A stretch of DNA of 39,785 nucleotides from Anaerococcus sp. AGMB09787 (lineage in GTDB: Bacteria; Bacillota; Clostridia; Tissierellales; Peptoniphilaceae): the NCBI RefSeq assembly GCF_022808955.1, contig NZ_JAKZEY010000013.1, positions 1-39,785 on the forward strand, read 5' to 3'. A program made the position numbers and the translations under genes. This document shows positions 1 to 9,147 of the stretch, in pieces. Below the pieces are notes generated by a model. It ran no database searches and was not told the origin of the DNA. It was given only the letters and a program-made list of their open reading frames with translations. Position 1 is the stretch's first letter. Each line of letters begins with the position of its first letter.

Positions 1-2
1 AA

Positions 3-23
3 AAGGGCCCTAAGCCCTATTGA
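3..23 (-). terminator. Rho-independent terminator of the first gene
   Basis: Read on the minus strand, AGGGC and GCCCT form a 5-bp stem around a TTAGG loop, followed by a short T run. It overlaps and follows the stop codon of the 17-730 gene. The stem is short, so the call is moderate. Confidence 0.45.
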
Positions 24-730
24 TACCTCCTAAAAACATCTCTAATAAGTCCTCTAAAATAATACTCGGCGGAGGTATCAACTACCGCCTTGTAGAGGTA
101 GGTAAGTGTCTTGTCATACATTTTCTTTGATTGACCACTTGTAATATCCTCAGTGTAATAAGAATATTGGTCAAAGCTTAGTTGCTTATCAGTAGTCGTA
201 TCTATGTTATAAATCTTATCCTTTATGCATTGGTCGCTAAAGGCCTTTACATCCCTTGTTAGTCCGCTTACAAAGTCCTTATCATCATAAACATTTTTCT
301 TGATTTCATGAGATATGGCTTCTATTCTTGGATCATGCCTGTTGTAGGATAGATTGGTAGACTCAACTAAAAAGCCAATACCAAATTCCTTAACCAAGAT
401 ATACTCCAACTTATCTATAGCCTTCTTATCCCTAAAGGCCTTGTACTGAGCCTTGATAGAGATTATATACTCATACCTATGGATGTAGGGACCTATCAAA
501 TTATCCAAGGAATCAATGACTTGGTCAATATCCCTAAGGTTCCAAAAATACTTCCTAAGGTTTTTGAATACATAATCTTTTATGTAAAAAGAAGATTTGG
601 AATAGTAGAGAAATCTCTTATCTTGTAACAAAGACATTAACGTATTTAAAGCGTAGATATCTCCATCGACCAAAAATTTATATTCTAATTTTTCTATTAT
701 TGGATATTCTTCACTTACCTTTGCCTTCAT
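17..730 (-). CDS. Hypothetical protein, 237 aa
   Basis: I do not recognise this protein. It is a soluble, tyrosine- and lysine-rich, mostly helical sequence with no signal peptide, membrane segment or known catalytic motif. The start is the ATG after AAAGGAAG with good spacing. It stands apart from its neighbour: 95 bases separate it from the HAD gene upstream, and it has its own probable terminator at the window edge. That gap could hold a promoter, but no convincing -35/-10 pair was found. Codon use resembles the rest of the chromosome. It is a real gene by length and ribosome binding site; its function is unknown. Confidence 0.7.
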   Translation of the reverse strand: MKAKVSEEYPIIEKLEYKFLVDGDIYALNTLMSLLQDKRFLYYSKSSFYIKDYVFKNLRKYFWNLRDIDQVIDSLDNLIGPYIHRYEYIISIKAQYKAFRDKKAIDKLEYILVKEFGIGFLVESTNLSYNRHDPRIEAISHEIKKNVYDDKDFVSGLTRDVKAFSDQCIKDKIYNIDTTTDKQLSFDQYSYYTEDITSGQSKKMYDKTLTYLYKAVVDTSAEYYFRGLIRDVFRRYQ

Positions 731-825
731 TACTCTTCCTTTGTACTAACAAGTAATTTATTATCATAAACTAAATCATAGAACTAAGCTTATCTTAATT
801 CTTATAATCTAGCAAAATTAAAAAC

Positions 826-1566
826 TTAAAACTTTTTAAAATCCACCATTAAATCTTTTAGTTTAAAAGTATAGTTAACATCTTTTCTCTCGATTATGAT
901 TGCGGCCTTCTCCCTAAGGTCCTTATCCGAATAAAGTTTCTCAATAAGTTCAAAACTTGGATTAATGGCAAATGGATGACCTACTGATTGAAACATTGTA
1001 ATATCACCATTTGTGTCCCCATAAGAAAAAGACTTGTCTAGGTCTAAATCATATCTTTCATTTAGATCCATAATAGCAGAGAGCTTTGACCTGCCATCCC
1101 ACATAGGATTTACTTTACCAGTAAATTTATTTTTTTCATCAAAAACATAATTTGTTGAGATAGATTCTGTTGCACCGTAAAATTTGGCGAACTGATCTAC
1201 CAAGAAGTTTGGAGATCCTGATATAAAGAAGATCATATCTCCATTTTCCCTATGCCTTTCCACAGCCTTCCTTGTTGCCATATAGACCTTGTTTTTATTT
1301 TCTTCGATGACTATATCGCCATACTTATAAATAATTTCCTTATCCAGGCCCTTCATAGTATGTTGGTAAACAAGGGCTGCCTTGTCTAGGTAATCTTCAT
1401 AGGCACCTGACCTATTTTCGTATTTTTCATACAAGGGACCTATTTCATTGGTCCAAATGGACTTATCTAAAATCCCAGCTTGGGTTAGCTTTAGAAAATG
1501 CTCTATAAGGAGGGAATTTCTAAAAAGTGTACCATCAATATCAAAAAAAGCTGCTCTCTTTGTCAT
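826..1566 (-). CDS. HAD-IB family phosphatase (SerB-like)
   Basis: A haloacid-dehalogenase hydrolase of subfamily IB. Motif I is DIDGT near the N-terminus (first Asp the nucleophile, second the acid/base), motif II is SGSP, and motif III/IV is GDTNGD, which binds magnesium. Family members dephosphorylate small phosphomonoesters such as phosphoserine; the substrate here cannot be read from sequence. There is no signal peptide, so it is cytoplasmic. The start was moved to the ATG at 1566 (MTKRAAFF), because AGGA lies 7 bases upstream of it; the ATG two codons earlier is too close to that site. The gene begins just downstream of the stop of the small membrane protein gene (TGA at 1569-1571), so the two are probably translationally coupled. 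Confidence 0.85.
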   Translation of the reverse strand: MTKRAAFFDIDGTLFRNSLLIEHFLKLTQAGILDKSIWTNEIGPLYEKYENRSGAYEDYLDKAALVYQHTMKGLDKEIIYKYGDIVIEENKNKVYMATRKAVERHRENGDMIFFISGSPNFLVDQFAKFYGATESISTNYVFDEKNKFTGKVNPMWDGRSKLSAIMDLNERYDLDLDKSFSYGDTNGDITMFQSVGHPFAINPSFELIEKLYSDKDLREKAAIIIERKDVNYTFKLKDLMVDFKKF

Positions 1567-1568
1567 AA

Positions 1569-2000
1569 TCATTTCCTATAATTCTTAGTTGCAAGTCTTT
1601 GCTTCTTATTTATTTGTTTATTCTTAGATGGCTCTGCCTTTTTACTTTTACTAGACTTGGAGCCATTATCGTTGCTATCTTCAATTTCCTTGTAGTCATT
1701 TTTTATTGAAACAAAGAGGTCTATCAAAAATCCCGTTGCCAATCCTACAAGGGCGCTTGTTCCCAAAAATACACCTATCCATGCAAAGCTTAAGCCAGAT
1801 GAGCCAGTAAAATTAAAAATGGCATATATCCCTATACCAAGGGCAATAAATCCAATTACTAAAGATGGTATATATTTTATAAACTTTCCTTGGGTCAAAA
1901 AATGTAATAATACTGTAATAGCAATTACTATTGCAGTAATTATAGGCAAAATCATAAGCCTAGATGAATAGTCTGATAATAAAGCTATTAAACCTGACAT
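1569..2000 (-). CDS. Small integral membrane protein, unknown function
   Basis: A 143-aa protein with about three hydrophobic segments (roughly residues 13-35, 43-64 and 71-94) followed by a hydrophilic lysine- and serine-rich tail of about 45 residues. The ATG is preceded by GGGAGG at good spacing. It sits between the YfcE-like phosphoesterase gene and the HAD phosphatase gene, with only a few bases on either side, so it is part of the same transcript. No family is recognised. By the positive-inside rule the basic tail is probably cytoplasmic. Confidence 0.75.
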   Translation of the reverse strand: MSGLIALLSDYSSRLMILPIITAIVIAITVLLHFLTQGKFIKYIPSLVIGFIALGIGIYAIFNFTGSSGLSFAWIGVFLGTSALVGLATGFLIDLFVSIKNDYKEIEDSNDNGSKSSKSKKAEPSKNKQINKKQRLATKNYRK

Positions 2001-2010
2001 AAGGCCTCCC

Positions 2011-2481
2011 TTAATTTATAAGTATTCTATTTACTTTTATATCTTCATCAATATCAAAGATTATAAAGCCCCCATTCCCATCCCTAGGTAAGGTTGGTGA
2101 AGATGGGTTTAGGAGCAAAATTCCATTTTTCTTTTCATTAACATATTGGTGAGTGTGACCAAAAATAGCCACATCACACTTGAGGCTCTTTGCCTTATCG
2201 ATTATCTTGTCATAGGTAAAATAAACATCATAGCGGTGGCCATGGGTCAAAAATATCTTCTTGCCCCCTAGATCAATTACCTGATCATAGAAAGCCTGGT
2301 CGAAATAATCATTATTGCCATTGACCACATAATAATTAATCCCCGTTTCGTAAGCTATGCTCTTAGCATCACTTACCCCATCACCAGCATGGATTAATAG
2401 GTCTATATCATCGTGGAGGATTATATAATCACTAATAGCACCGTAGCTACCATGGGTATCGCTTGTTACAAGAATCTTCAT
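2011..2481 (-). CDS. YfcE/MJ0936-type metallophosphoesterase
   Basis: A 156-aa calcineurin-like phosphoesterase of the short YfcE class. The metal-binding motifs appear in order: DTHGS near residue 8, a GD motif near 33, GNND near 55, THGH near 79 and GHTH near 108. Proteins of this class hydrolyse phosphodiesters with manganese; the physiological substrate is usually unknown. It begins 2 bases after the rdgB stop. The same rdgB-yfcE order is common in Firmicutes, where the two are often co-transcribed or even fused. Confidence 0.88.
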   Translation of the reverse strand: MKILVTSDTHGSYGAISDYIILHDDIDLLIHAGDGVSDAKSIAYETGINYYVVNGNNDYFDQAFYDQVIDLGGKKIFLTHGHRYDVYFTYDKIIDKAKSLKCDVAIFGHTHQYVNEKKNGILLLNPSSPTLPRDGNGGFIIFDIDEDIKVNRILIN

Positions 2482-2483
2482 AG

Positions 2484-3056
2484 CTAGTCCAAGAATTTCC
2501 TAAATTCTTCTACTGCCCTTGACCTATGTGATATCTTATTCTTTTCGTCACTTGAGATTTCTGCTAGGCTCTTTTGAGATCCTTCAGGAATAAAGATGCT
2601 ATCGTAGCCAAAATTGTTTTCCCCTACTTCTCTAAGACCAATAGAGCCCTCTAAGACCCCTTCAAAATAGAAGGTCTCTCCATTTTTATTAATATAGGCT
2701 ATGGTAGTTTTAAAGGAAGCCCTCCTATCATCCACACCGTGAAGTTCAGATAAAAGTTTCTTGCGATTATCTGAATCGGTTGGATTGAGGCCTGCATACC
2801 TGTGGGCATGGACTCCAGGTCTTCCCCCAAGGGCCTCAACAAATAATCCTGTATCATCAGCAAAAACATCTGTCTTTGTCAAATCGTATAGGGCCTTTGC
2901 CTTTTTGTAGGCATTTTCCCTTAGGGTTTCTCCATCTTCTTCGACTTCAAACTTATCTATTCCAAAGTCGCTTGGAATCTTAACATTATGACTATTAAGA
3001 AGGTTTCTAACTTCCCTAGCCTTATTTTTATTTCCGCTTGCAAATAATAATTCCAT
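2484..3056 (-). CDS. rdgB: XTP/dITP diphosphatase (RdgB/HAM1 family)
   Basis: This enzyme hydrolyses non-canonical purine nucleoside triphosphates (XTP, ITP, dITP) to monophosphates and pyrophosphate, keeping deaminated bases out of nucleic acids. The family hallmarks are visible: ASGNKNKAREV at the N-terminus (nucleotide binding), EEDGETLRENAYKKA, ADDTGLFVEALGGRPGV, FGYDSIF, and SHRSRAVEEF at the C-terminus. At 190 aa it has normal family length. The ATG follows TAGGAG at good spacing. It precedes the phosphoesterase gene with 2 bases between, so they form an operon. Confidence 0.95.
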   Translation of the reverse strand: MELLFASGNKNKAREVRNLLNSHNVKIPSDFGIDKFEVEEDGETLRENAYKKAKALYDLTKTDVFADDTGLFVEALGGRPGVHAHRYAGLNPTDSDNRKKLLSELHGVDDRRASFKTTIAYINKNGETFYFEGVLEGSIGLREVGENNFGYDSIFIPEGSQKSLAEISSDEKNKISHRSRAVEEFRKFLD

Positions 3057-3115
3057 ATATACTCCTACTAAAAATAATAACAGATTTTTTCTATATTAGT
3101 CAAATCAAATATGTG

Positions 3116-4603
3116 CTAGTCTATTATTTTATTATAGTCACTAAAGGCAGATTTTATAGATTCACTATCCTCACCCGACTGCTCATCTATAGAAATTATA
3201 GTGGTAGAATTAACAGTTGGTATTGAAAATATTGGCTTAGGGTCCATCAGTCCCTCATTTATTTCATGAATTAATATTTCATCTGCTGTTTGGATTAAGA
3301 TATACTTGTTATTTTGTAGTATATAGTAATCCTTGGCCTGACTATTTAGATTTTTCACTTGGTCTTTTGATATTGAGGCCTTGTTTGAAGCTTTGTTTAT
3401 CATTTGACTTCCTATGGCAATTTCCATAGGGAAGAACTTTTGTGAAAAGTCATCTCCATTTCCCTTATATACGGAAGATTGGAAGAGCCAATTACCCATA
3501 TCCCTAACTATACCAAAGTTGGTATTATCAAACTTTATATCCTCATCTTTTACATTGTCAAAGCTTAGCCCCGCCTCTTCTATAACCTTTGATCTAAATA
3601 TCAAATCTGAGTCTTCTTCACCAGTATATTCTTCTAAGGATAAGAAATGACTATCCTTGATATTTTTAGTATCGACCATAGCGTACTTAGTTATAGGGCT
3701 AGAATTAGCTATTGATGTGTAGTCGATAGAGATATAATTAGGCGATACGTAATTTATCCTCATATTTAGATTTATATCCTTAAAGGAGTAGGCTTCCTTG
3801 ATCTTATCTTCTGTTAGATTTTCCTTAACTCTAGCAGGATAGGATAAAATTTGGTCGTAGTTATCTGTTATATTGTTGGAATCTACATTTATGGACCAAT
3901 ATTCTTCCTTATCCTTTATAAAGATGTTGTAGGCCTTCTCATAGGAGATGTCTTCATCATAGTTTATTTCTATCAGGTAGGTGTAGTAGTTATATAGGTT
4001 ATCCCCTATACTATTTTCCATCCTCTCCCTGACCCCCAGCAATAGAGCCACATCTTCTGCTACCTCTTCACCCTGAGAATTAGTTGACCTCTCATTAGCT
4101 TCCCTTTTGGAATAGGTGTTTGTTATCTTTGACTCTACTTGGTCAGATACCTTGGTAATAATGACAGCTGCATCATTTACTATAAAAAGGAGCTGGTTAT
4201 TGGTTATCTTTATGAAGTCTTTGGAGAAAAGCTGACCCTGGGAAGCATTAACTATAACTACTTCTTCTTTTTCATCGACATCGTCAACCTTGAAACCTCG
4301 ATTTTGAAGATATTTAGATAAGTTGACATACTTTGATGAGAAGTTTGGTGGGAAGGCATAGGAATCTCCTATGGCAACTAGATTTTTATCTATATAGATT
4401 TCATCTCCCAAGGCTATGCTATCTTCTTTTTTGTTAGGATCAGTATATCTAATGTCTACCACCTGCCAGGTCCCCTTGATACTTAGCTCTCCTTGCTTGG
4501 GTCTTTGAATAAGACTATTTAATTCTTCTGGTGCCTTAGATGAGCAGGAAGAAAGAATTATAAAGGCTATTCCTAGCAAGATATATTTACTTATCTTTTT
4601 CAT
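3116..4603 (-). CDS. Lipoprotein encoded behind a WalKR-like system
   Basis: A 495-aa secreted lipoprotein. The N-terminus has two lysines, a hydrophobic stretch and a lipobox ending LSSC at about residue 20, so it should be lipidated and held on the outer face of the membrane. The rest is hydrophilic with no recognised domain. Its start lies inside the 3' end of the sensor kinase gene (17-base overlap), with GAGG upstream, so the two are translationally coupled. In Bacilli the WalK kinase is followed by the membrane regulators WalH and WalI (YycH/YycI). This protein is not an obvious homologue, but its position suggests that it may tune the kinase. That role is inference. Confidence 0.8.
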   Translation of the reverse strand: MKKISKYILLGIAFIILSSCSSKAPEELNSLIQRPKQGELSIKGTWQVVDIRYTDPNKKEDSIALGDEIYIDKNLVAIGDSYAFPPNFSSKYVNLSKYLQNRGFKVDDVDEKEEVVIVNASQGQLFSKDFIKITNNQLLFIVNDAAVIITKVSDQVESKITNTYSKREANERSTNSQGEEVAEDVALLLGVRERMENSIGDNLYNYYTYLIEINYDEDISYEKAYNIFIKDKEEYWSINVDSNNITDNYDQILSYPARVKENLTEDKIKEAYSFKDINLNMRINYVSPNYISIDYTSIANSSPITKYAMVDTKNIKDSHFLSLEEYTGEEDSDLIFRSKVIEEAGLSFDNVKDEDIKFDNTNFGIVRDMGNWLFQSSVYKGNGDDFSQKFFPMEIAIGSQMINKASNKASISKDQVKNLNSQAKDYYILQNNKYILIQTADEILIHEINEGLMDPKPIFSIPTVNSTTIISIDEQSGEDSESIKSAFSDYNKIID

Positions 4604-6062
4604 CTTCGTACCTCGGAATTACTACACTTACAGTCGTACCAACAGTGTACTTACTCTTTATAACAAGTCTACCCCCATGGGCCTTAACTATTTCTTCACT
4701 AATAGAAAGACCAAGACCAGTATGGGACTTAGATGATGATCCCTTATAGAATTTGGATACTACAAAGGCTATCTCATCTTCCTTGATTCCCTCTCCATTA
4801 TCTATAACAGATATAGAGACATCGTCATCATCTTGGTCAACCAAGATTTCAATTCGTCCCTCTTCATGGCTAAACTTGATAGCATTGTCAATTATATTGA
4901 TAAATACTTCCTTTACCCTTCTCTTATCAGCAAAGACTGGGATTTCCTTGTAGACTGAAGTAAAGACAAAGTCAATATTAGAACTTTCTGTCCTAGGTTT
5001 TAGTTGAGTATAGACTTGCTTAACTAGGTCTACTATATTTAGGACTTCCTTATCATATTTGAAGTTTGAAGAAAATAACCTTGAAAAGTCTAGAAGATCT
5101 TCAACCATCATGGAGAGTCTATCTCCCTCATCCTCTATGATTTTTAGGCCCTGGTTCATCATATCCTCATTTTTTTGCATCTCTGGAGCCTGGAGAGTTA
5201 TAGCCCAACCCTTTATAGAGGTAAGTGGCGTCCTAAGCTCGTGGGATACTGAGGAGATAAATTCATTTTTCATATCTTCCCTTTTGATTATATTTTCGCT
5301 AAGAGAATTGAGGGTATACGCTAGCTCAGATATTTCGTTATTGCCCTCGATCTTTGCCTTTACCATATAATCGCCTTGGGCAAACTTCTCACTAACCTTT
5401 ATAAGTTCATTAATCGGCCTAATAAATCTTGAAGCCGCAAAGAAAGCTAGCGCAAGGGCTGATCCGATCACTATAAGACCAAATAGGATATACCAAAACA
5501 TATCAGCCCTAACCCTCTCAAAGACCTTCTCCCTAGAGGATGTTAGCCTTATAATTCCAATATGTTGGTCAGATGATAAGAGTGGATATGATAGAGAAAC
5601 TACCCTTTCGCCAGTATCTTGCCTCTCTGTTCTAAAAAAGGCCTGTTTTCCTTCTATAGCAGCAATTACATCAGTCGATTCTAGTTTTCTACCGACATAG
5701 TCTGATGCCAAACTGTCAAAAAGAACCTTGCCTGAATTATCCAAGATTTGAACCTGAGTTTCATTTTGCCTATAAAATAAGTTCTTATCACCAATAATTA
5801 TTTCCGATAGGTCGTACCTATTCATATAATTGGAAAATTGAAACTGGTTTATGTTGGCTTGGTTTTTCATAGAATCAGTCAAGGCAGATTCATAATAATA
5901 TTTAATTGATGTGTAAGAAAAAATTTCAAATCCTATAACAATAGTAACCACAAAGCCCATAATTATCATAATCAAGGTAGATTTGATAGATGAATTATGC
6001 CCATCATTGTTATAGGATATGTCCTCTTTAGCTAGAAAATTTTCACTTGTATTTATTTCCAT
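4587..6062 (-). CDS. walK: Sensor histidine kinase, WalK/VicK-like
   Basis: A 491-aa membrane kinase. Transmembrane segments lie at about 29-50 and 189-211 and flank an extracellular domain of about 135 residues. HAMP follows (about 210-262), then the HisKA domain with the phosphorylated His near 274 in SVSHELRTPL, then an ATPase domain with the N box (DNAIKFS), G1 box (DNGEGI) and G2 box (GLGLSI). There is no PAS domain between HAMP and HisKA, unlike classical WalK. It should phosphorylate the response regulator encoded just upstream, which its gene overlaps by 10 bases. The WalK assignment rests on regulator similarity and general layout; PhoR or another envelope-stress kinase remains possible. 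Confidence 0.85.
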   Translation of the reverse strand: MEINTSENFLAKEDISYNNDGHNSSIKSTLIMIIMGFVVTIVIGFEIFSYTSIKYYYESALTDSMKNQANINQFQFSNYMNRYDLSEIIIGDKNLFYRQNETQVQILDNSGKVLFDSLASDYVGRKLESTDVIAAIEGKQAFFRTERQDTGERVVSLSYPLLSSDQHIGIIRLTSSREKVFERVRADMFWYILFGLIVIGSALALAFFAASRFIRPINELIKVSEKFAQGDYMVKAKIEGNNEISELAYTLNSLSENIIKREDMKNEFISSVSHELRTPLTSIKGWAITLQAPEMQKNEDMMNQGLKIIEDEGDRLSMMVEDLLDFSRLFSSNFKYDKEVLNIVDLVKQVYTQLKPRTESSNIDFVFTSVYKEIPVFADKRRVKEVFINIIDNAIKFSHEEGRIEILVDQDDDDVSISVIDNGEGIKEDEIAFVVSKFYKGSSSKSHTGLGLSISEEIVKAHGGRLVIKSKYTVGTTVSVVIPRYEDEKDK

Positions 6063-6751
6063 CTATAACCTGTTCCCCAAACTGTTTCTATATATTCAGG
6101 CTTGGCAGGATTATCCTCTATCTTCGCTCTAATCCTTCTGATGTTTACATCTACTATCTTGGTATCATTGGTTACATCTTCTCCCCAGGTGGCCTTCATT
6201 ATCTCTTCTCTTGACATAGCCTTGCCCTTATTCTTCACAAAATTTTGGAGGATAGTAAACTCTGTTGGAGTTACATCAATCTCTTCGTTATTTTTGTAAA
6301 AGGTTTTGGAGTAGATATCAAGTACAAAAGGCCCATCACTTATAGAGTCCTTATTCTCTTTTTCATCTTGGACTTGGGTTAAGTTAACCCTCCTCATAAG
6401 GGACCTTACCCTAAGCAAGAGTTCTTGAGGATTAAAGGGTTTAATAATATAGTCATCAGCTCCCTTATCTAGGCCTAGTATCTTATCTATATCTTGGCTC
6501 TTGGCTGATACCATAATAATTCCAGTCATAGGCGACCTGCTCCTTATTCTCTCACAGACTTCATAGCCTGAAATCCCTGGTAGCATGATATCCAAAATAG
6601 CTACCGCTGGTCTTTCTTCTTCAAAAATTTTAATTGCCTCTTCCCCACTAGCAGCTTCCAAGGTAGTATATCCTTGGTAATCAAGGTTTATTTTTATAAA
6701 CTGTCTAATTGGGTCTTCATCATCAACGATTAAAATTTTATTATTTTTCAT
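6053..6751 (-). CDS. walR: OmpR-family response regulator, WalR/VicR-like
   Basis: A 232-aa two-domain regulator. The receiver domain (about 4-117) has the acidic pair DDE at 10-12, phospho-acceptor Asp54 in LDIMLPG, and the conserved Lys in IKPF. The C-terminal winged helix (about 138-232) ends with TVWGTGYRW, typical of OmpR/PhoB proteins. WalR controls cell-wall hydrolases and envelope homeostasis in Firmicutes. The ATG follows AAAGGA and overlaps the end of the upstream glucokinase gene by 11 bases. The partner kinase overlaps its 3' end. The orthology to WalR is likely but not proven. Confidence 0.87.
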   Translation of the reverse strand: MKNNKILIVDDEDPIRQFIKINLDYQGYTTLEAASGEEAIKIFEEERPAVAILDIMLPGISGYEVCERIRSRSPMTGIIMVSAKSQDIDKILGLDKGADDYIIKPFNPQELLLRVRSLMRRVNLTQVQDEKENKDSISDGPFVLDIYSKTFYKNNEEIDVTPTEFTILQNFVKNKGKAMSREEIMKATWGEDVTNDTKIVDVNIRRIRAKIEDNPAKPEYIETVWGTGYRWK

Positions 6752-7640
6752 TATTTATCCTTTCAAAGGCAACCTTAGCTGCGCCGATAACCCCAGCATT
6801 ATTTAAAAACTTAGCCGGAATTATATCAACAGTTTCTGGTTTGTTGCAATATTCCTTGAACTTTTGAATCATTCCATCCCAGAAGATATCATTGGAGGCT
6901 ATAACTCCCCCACCAACTACTATGACTTGTGGATCGAAGATATTTCTAATACTTGTTAAATAATGGCCTAGGTTAGATTCATAGTGGGCTAGGACTTCTT
7001 TGGCTGTATCATCAGTATCTACTAGGGCAAAGACTTCCTTGCCAGATAACTTTTTACCTGTGATTTCTTCATATTCTCTTCCTAGGGCAGATCCTGCACA
7101 ATAGGCTTCTGCACAACCATTTTGGCCACAAGTACATGACCTTCCGCCTGGATAGAGGATAAGATGGCCAAGCTCAGCTCCTTGGAAATTAGAACCCCTT
7201 AGCATTTGACCATCACTATAAACTGCTCCACCAAGTCCTGTACCTAGGGTAATCATTACAATATTATCATAATCCTTGGCAGCCCCTATCCATTTTTCAG
7301 CAACTAGGGCAATATTAGCATCATTTTCTACAAAAACAGGTAGGTCAACAAAGCTTTCAACAGTTTCCTTCAAGTTAAGTCCTGTCCATCCCTTAATATT
7401 TCCAGCGAAGGTTACTATTCCATTTTCACTATCTATAAAGCCTGGAGTTCCTATGCCTATAGCTTCAGCTTCCTTATAGTCAAGGGCATAAATTACATCC
7501 TTGATATTATTAAGAACAGTATCCCTTCCCTTATCTGCCTGTGTAGGGACTTCTTTTTTATCTATAATATTTCCTTCTTCATCTATCAAACTGGCATTGA
7601 TCTTGGTTCCGCCTATATCAATTCCTATAACTTTTTTCAT
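6741..7640 (-). CDS. glk: ROK-family glucokinase
   Basis: This cytoplasmic enzyme phosphorylates glucose with ATP to glucose-6-phosphate. It shows the N-terminal phosphate loop GIDIGGTK, the sugar-binding and catalytic motif ENDAN near 105, GTGLGG, and the ROK zinc motif CTCGQNGC (about 169-176) after the conserved GH. Length (about 299 aa) is normal. The start was placed at ATG 7640, preceded by AAAAGGAG; an in-frame codon eight residues earlier lies inside the pseudouridine synthase gene and lacks such a site. Free glucose to be phosphorylated would come from non-PTS uptake or from glycogen debranching. It sits upstream of the walRK genes in one transcript. Confidence 0.9.
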   Translation of the reverse strand: MKKVIGIDIGGTKINASLIDEEGNIIDKKEVPTQADKGRDTVLNNIKDVIYALDYKEAEAIGIGTPGFIDSENGIVTFAGNIKGWTGLNLKETVESFVDLPVFVENDANIALVAEKWIGAAKDYDNIVMITLGTGLGGAVYSDGQMLRGSNFQGAELGHLILYPGGRSCTCGQNGCAEAYCAGSALGREYEEITGKKLSGKEVFALVDTDDTAKEVLAHYESNLGHYLTSIRNIFDPQVIVVGGGVIASNDIFWDGMIQKFKEYCNKPETVDIIPAKFLNNAGVIGAAKVAFERINNEK

Positions 7641-7641
7641 G

Positions 7642-8598
7642 TTAACTCCTTTTAAAAATAACATCTTTTAGCTCATAAATACTTTTCTGCTTATTAGACA
7701 TAAATTCCTTGCCCTCAAGGTATTCAAGGCCTTCTACCTTACCAAATACAAGCTTGTAGGCTAGTAGAATTTGGTTGTTGATACCTAGGTCCTTAAACTT
7801 ATCATTGACTTCCCTTAGTCCATATTTCCTATCTCCAATTATTGGTGTATTATTCTCTCTTAGGGAAAATCTTATTTGATGGGTCCTTCCAGTATCTAGC
7901 CTACACTCTAAGAGAGTGTATTTTCCATTTGTTTCAAGGGGCCTAAAATAAGTTTTTATGGCTTTGCCAGACTTTTGAGCCTTAACCTTGTTTTTATTTA
8001 CGTTTTTTCCGATTGTGCTTTCTACATCAAAGTCCCTGGTAATTTTACCAGATACTATTGTAAGATAATATTTATCAACCTTGTTTTCCTTGATTGCCTT
8101 GTTTAATGACCTTAAGGCAGGTGCATTCTTGGCTCCTATTACAAGCCCTTGGGTATTCCTATCTAGCCTATTTACAACAGCTGGTCTAAAGGTTATATCC
8201 GACCTATCCACCTTGCCAGTCTTATAGAGGTAGGAAGTCATTTGATCTACCAGGTTATTTCCATAGTCCTTTCTGGATGATGAATGGGTCAAGAGGCCTT
8301 CTTTTTTGTCCATAATGATGATATTTTCATCTTCATAGACTATATCTAGGTCAAAGTCTGATGACTTGTAGTCAGTTTTTCTAAGCCACTTCTTGTAGTC
8401 CTCATCGCTAATATACATCTTAACTCTATCGCCTGGGTAGACAAAGTCATCGTTTTTGGCTCTTTTGTCATTTATTTTAAAGTTCTTTTTTCTAATATTT
8501 TTTTGGATAAGTGAAAGAGGTGCGTTTTCTAGGTACTTTCTCAAAAACCTATCAAACCTTTGATTTCCATCATTTCCACTAATTACAATTTCTATCAT
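7642..8598 (-). CDS. RluA/RluD-family 23S rRNA pseudouridine synthase
   Basis: A 318-aa enzyme that converts uridines in large-subunit rRNA to pseudouridine. An S4 RNA-binding domain occupies about residues 1-62. The catalytic domain follows with the signature VNRLDRNTQGL, in which Asp146 is the catalytic residue, and later the GRTHQIR and GDRKYG motifs. Its layout fits the RluC/RluD group. The gene starts right after the stop of the upstream unknown gene with no clear Shine-Dalgarno sequence, suggesting coupled translation, and ends 1 base before the glucokinase start. A second, shorter member of the family is at 20257-21093. Confidence 0.9.
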   Translation of the reverse strand: MIEIVISGNDGNQRFDRFLRKYLENAPLSLIQKNIRKKNFKINDKRAKNDDFVYPGDRVKMYISDEDYKKWLRKTDYKSSDFDLDIVYEDENIIIMDKKEGLLTHSSSRKDYGNNLVDQMTSYLYKTGKVDRSDITFRPAVVNRLDRNTQGLVIGAKNAPALRSLNKAIKENKVDKYYLTIVSGKITRDFDVESTIGKNVNKNKVKAQKSGKAIKTYFRPLETNGKYTLLECRLDTGRTHQIRFSLRENNTPIIGDRKYGLREVNDKFKDLGINNQILLAYKLVFGKVEGLEYLEGKEFMSNKQKSIYELKDVIFKRS

Positions 8599-8600
8599 AA

Positions 8601-9146
8601 CTAATACGACTTATTAACATAAGAATCTATTACACTAGTGCGTTGATCTTCACAGAAGCACTTTTTTTCTTTAAGTTTCTCTAGTATTTTTTTGTTTTTA
8701 CTGTGGAGGACAAGCCTATCCCTGTCTAAAACATTGATTTCATAAATGAAGCCTGATAGCCTCTTGGATTTTAAATTTATGTAATAGCAATCAACATTTT
8801 TATAATCTAATAATTCCAACAACCTATTAGTTGCAAGGTCCTTGAGGTAATAATAATTTTCCCTATCATTAATCAATTTATTGTAGTACTTCTTCTTTTT
8901 CTTGGAATTCAAATAGGACTTGGCTTCACAATTACTTTTTTTGGCCATGACATTATAGTATTGGTAGTTGAAAATAGCCTGGCTAAGGGTACTTATCTTA
9001 GAAAAAGGCTTAAGACCAAGTTTTACAAAAAAATCATAGTTTAAAGATAGGAACTCATCCTTACTTATTTCTGCCTTATCTAATAAGTCAATAGATTCCT
9101 TTCTCCACTTTTCAAAAATTTCTAATTTACTATCTTCTATATTCAT
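8601..9146 (-). CDS. Conserved clostridial protein of unknown function (possibly DUF6648)
   Basis: A 181-aa soluble, lysine- and tyrosine-rich protein. The segments LGLKPFSKI, FNYQYYNVMAK and the C-terminal SVIDSYVNKSY remind me of an uncharacterised family common in Clostridia, which I believe is DUF6648; I could not check this. No catalytic motif is visible. The start was moved to ATG 9146: the longer reading frame begins at a TTG inside a terminator hairpin. That hairpin's 3' arm carries the GAGG that may serve as the ribosome binding site. The gene is followed directly by the pseudouridine synthase gene. Confidence 0.75.
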   Translation of the reverse strand: MNIEDSKLEIFEKWRKESIDLLDKAEISKDEFLSLNYDFFVKLGLKPFSKISTLSQAIFNYQYYNVMAKKSNCEAKSYLNSKKKKKYYNKLINDRENYYYLKDLATNRLLELLDYKNVDCYYINLKSKRLSGFIYEINVLDRDRLVLHSKNKKILEKLKEKKCFCEDQRTSVIDSYVNKSY

Positions 9147-9147
9147 A

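Noticed and set aside
5059-5370. Plus-strand ORF of 103 aa within the sensor kinase gene
   Set aside because: Shadow of a well-supported histidine kinase; no ribosome binding site or known motif.
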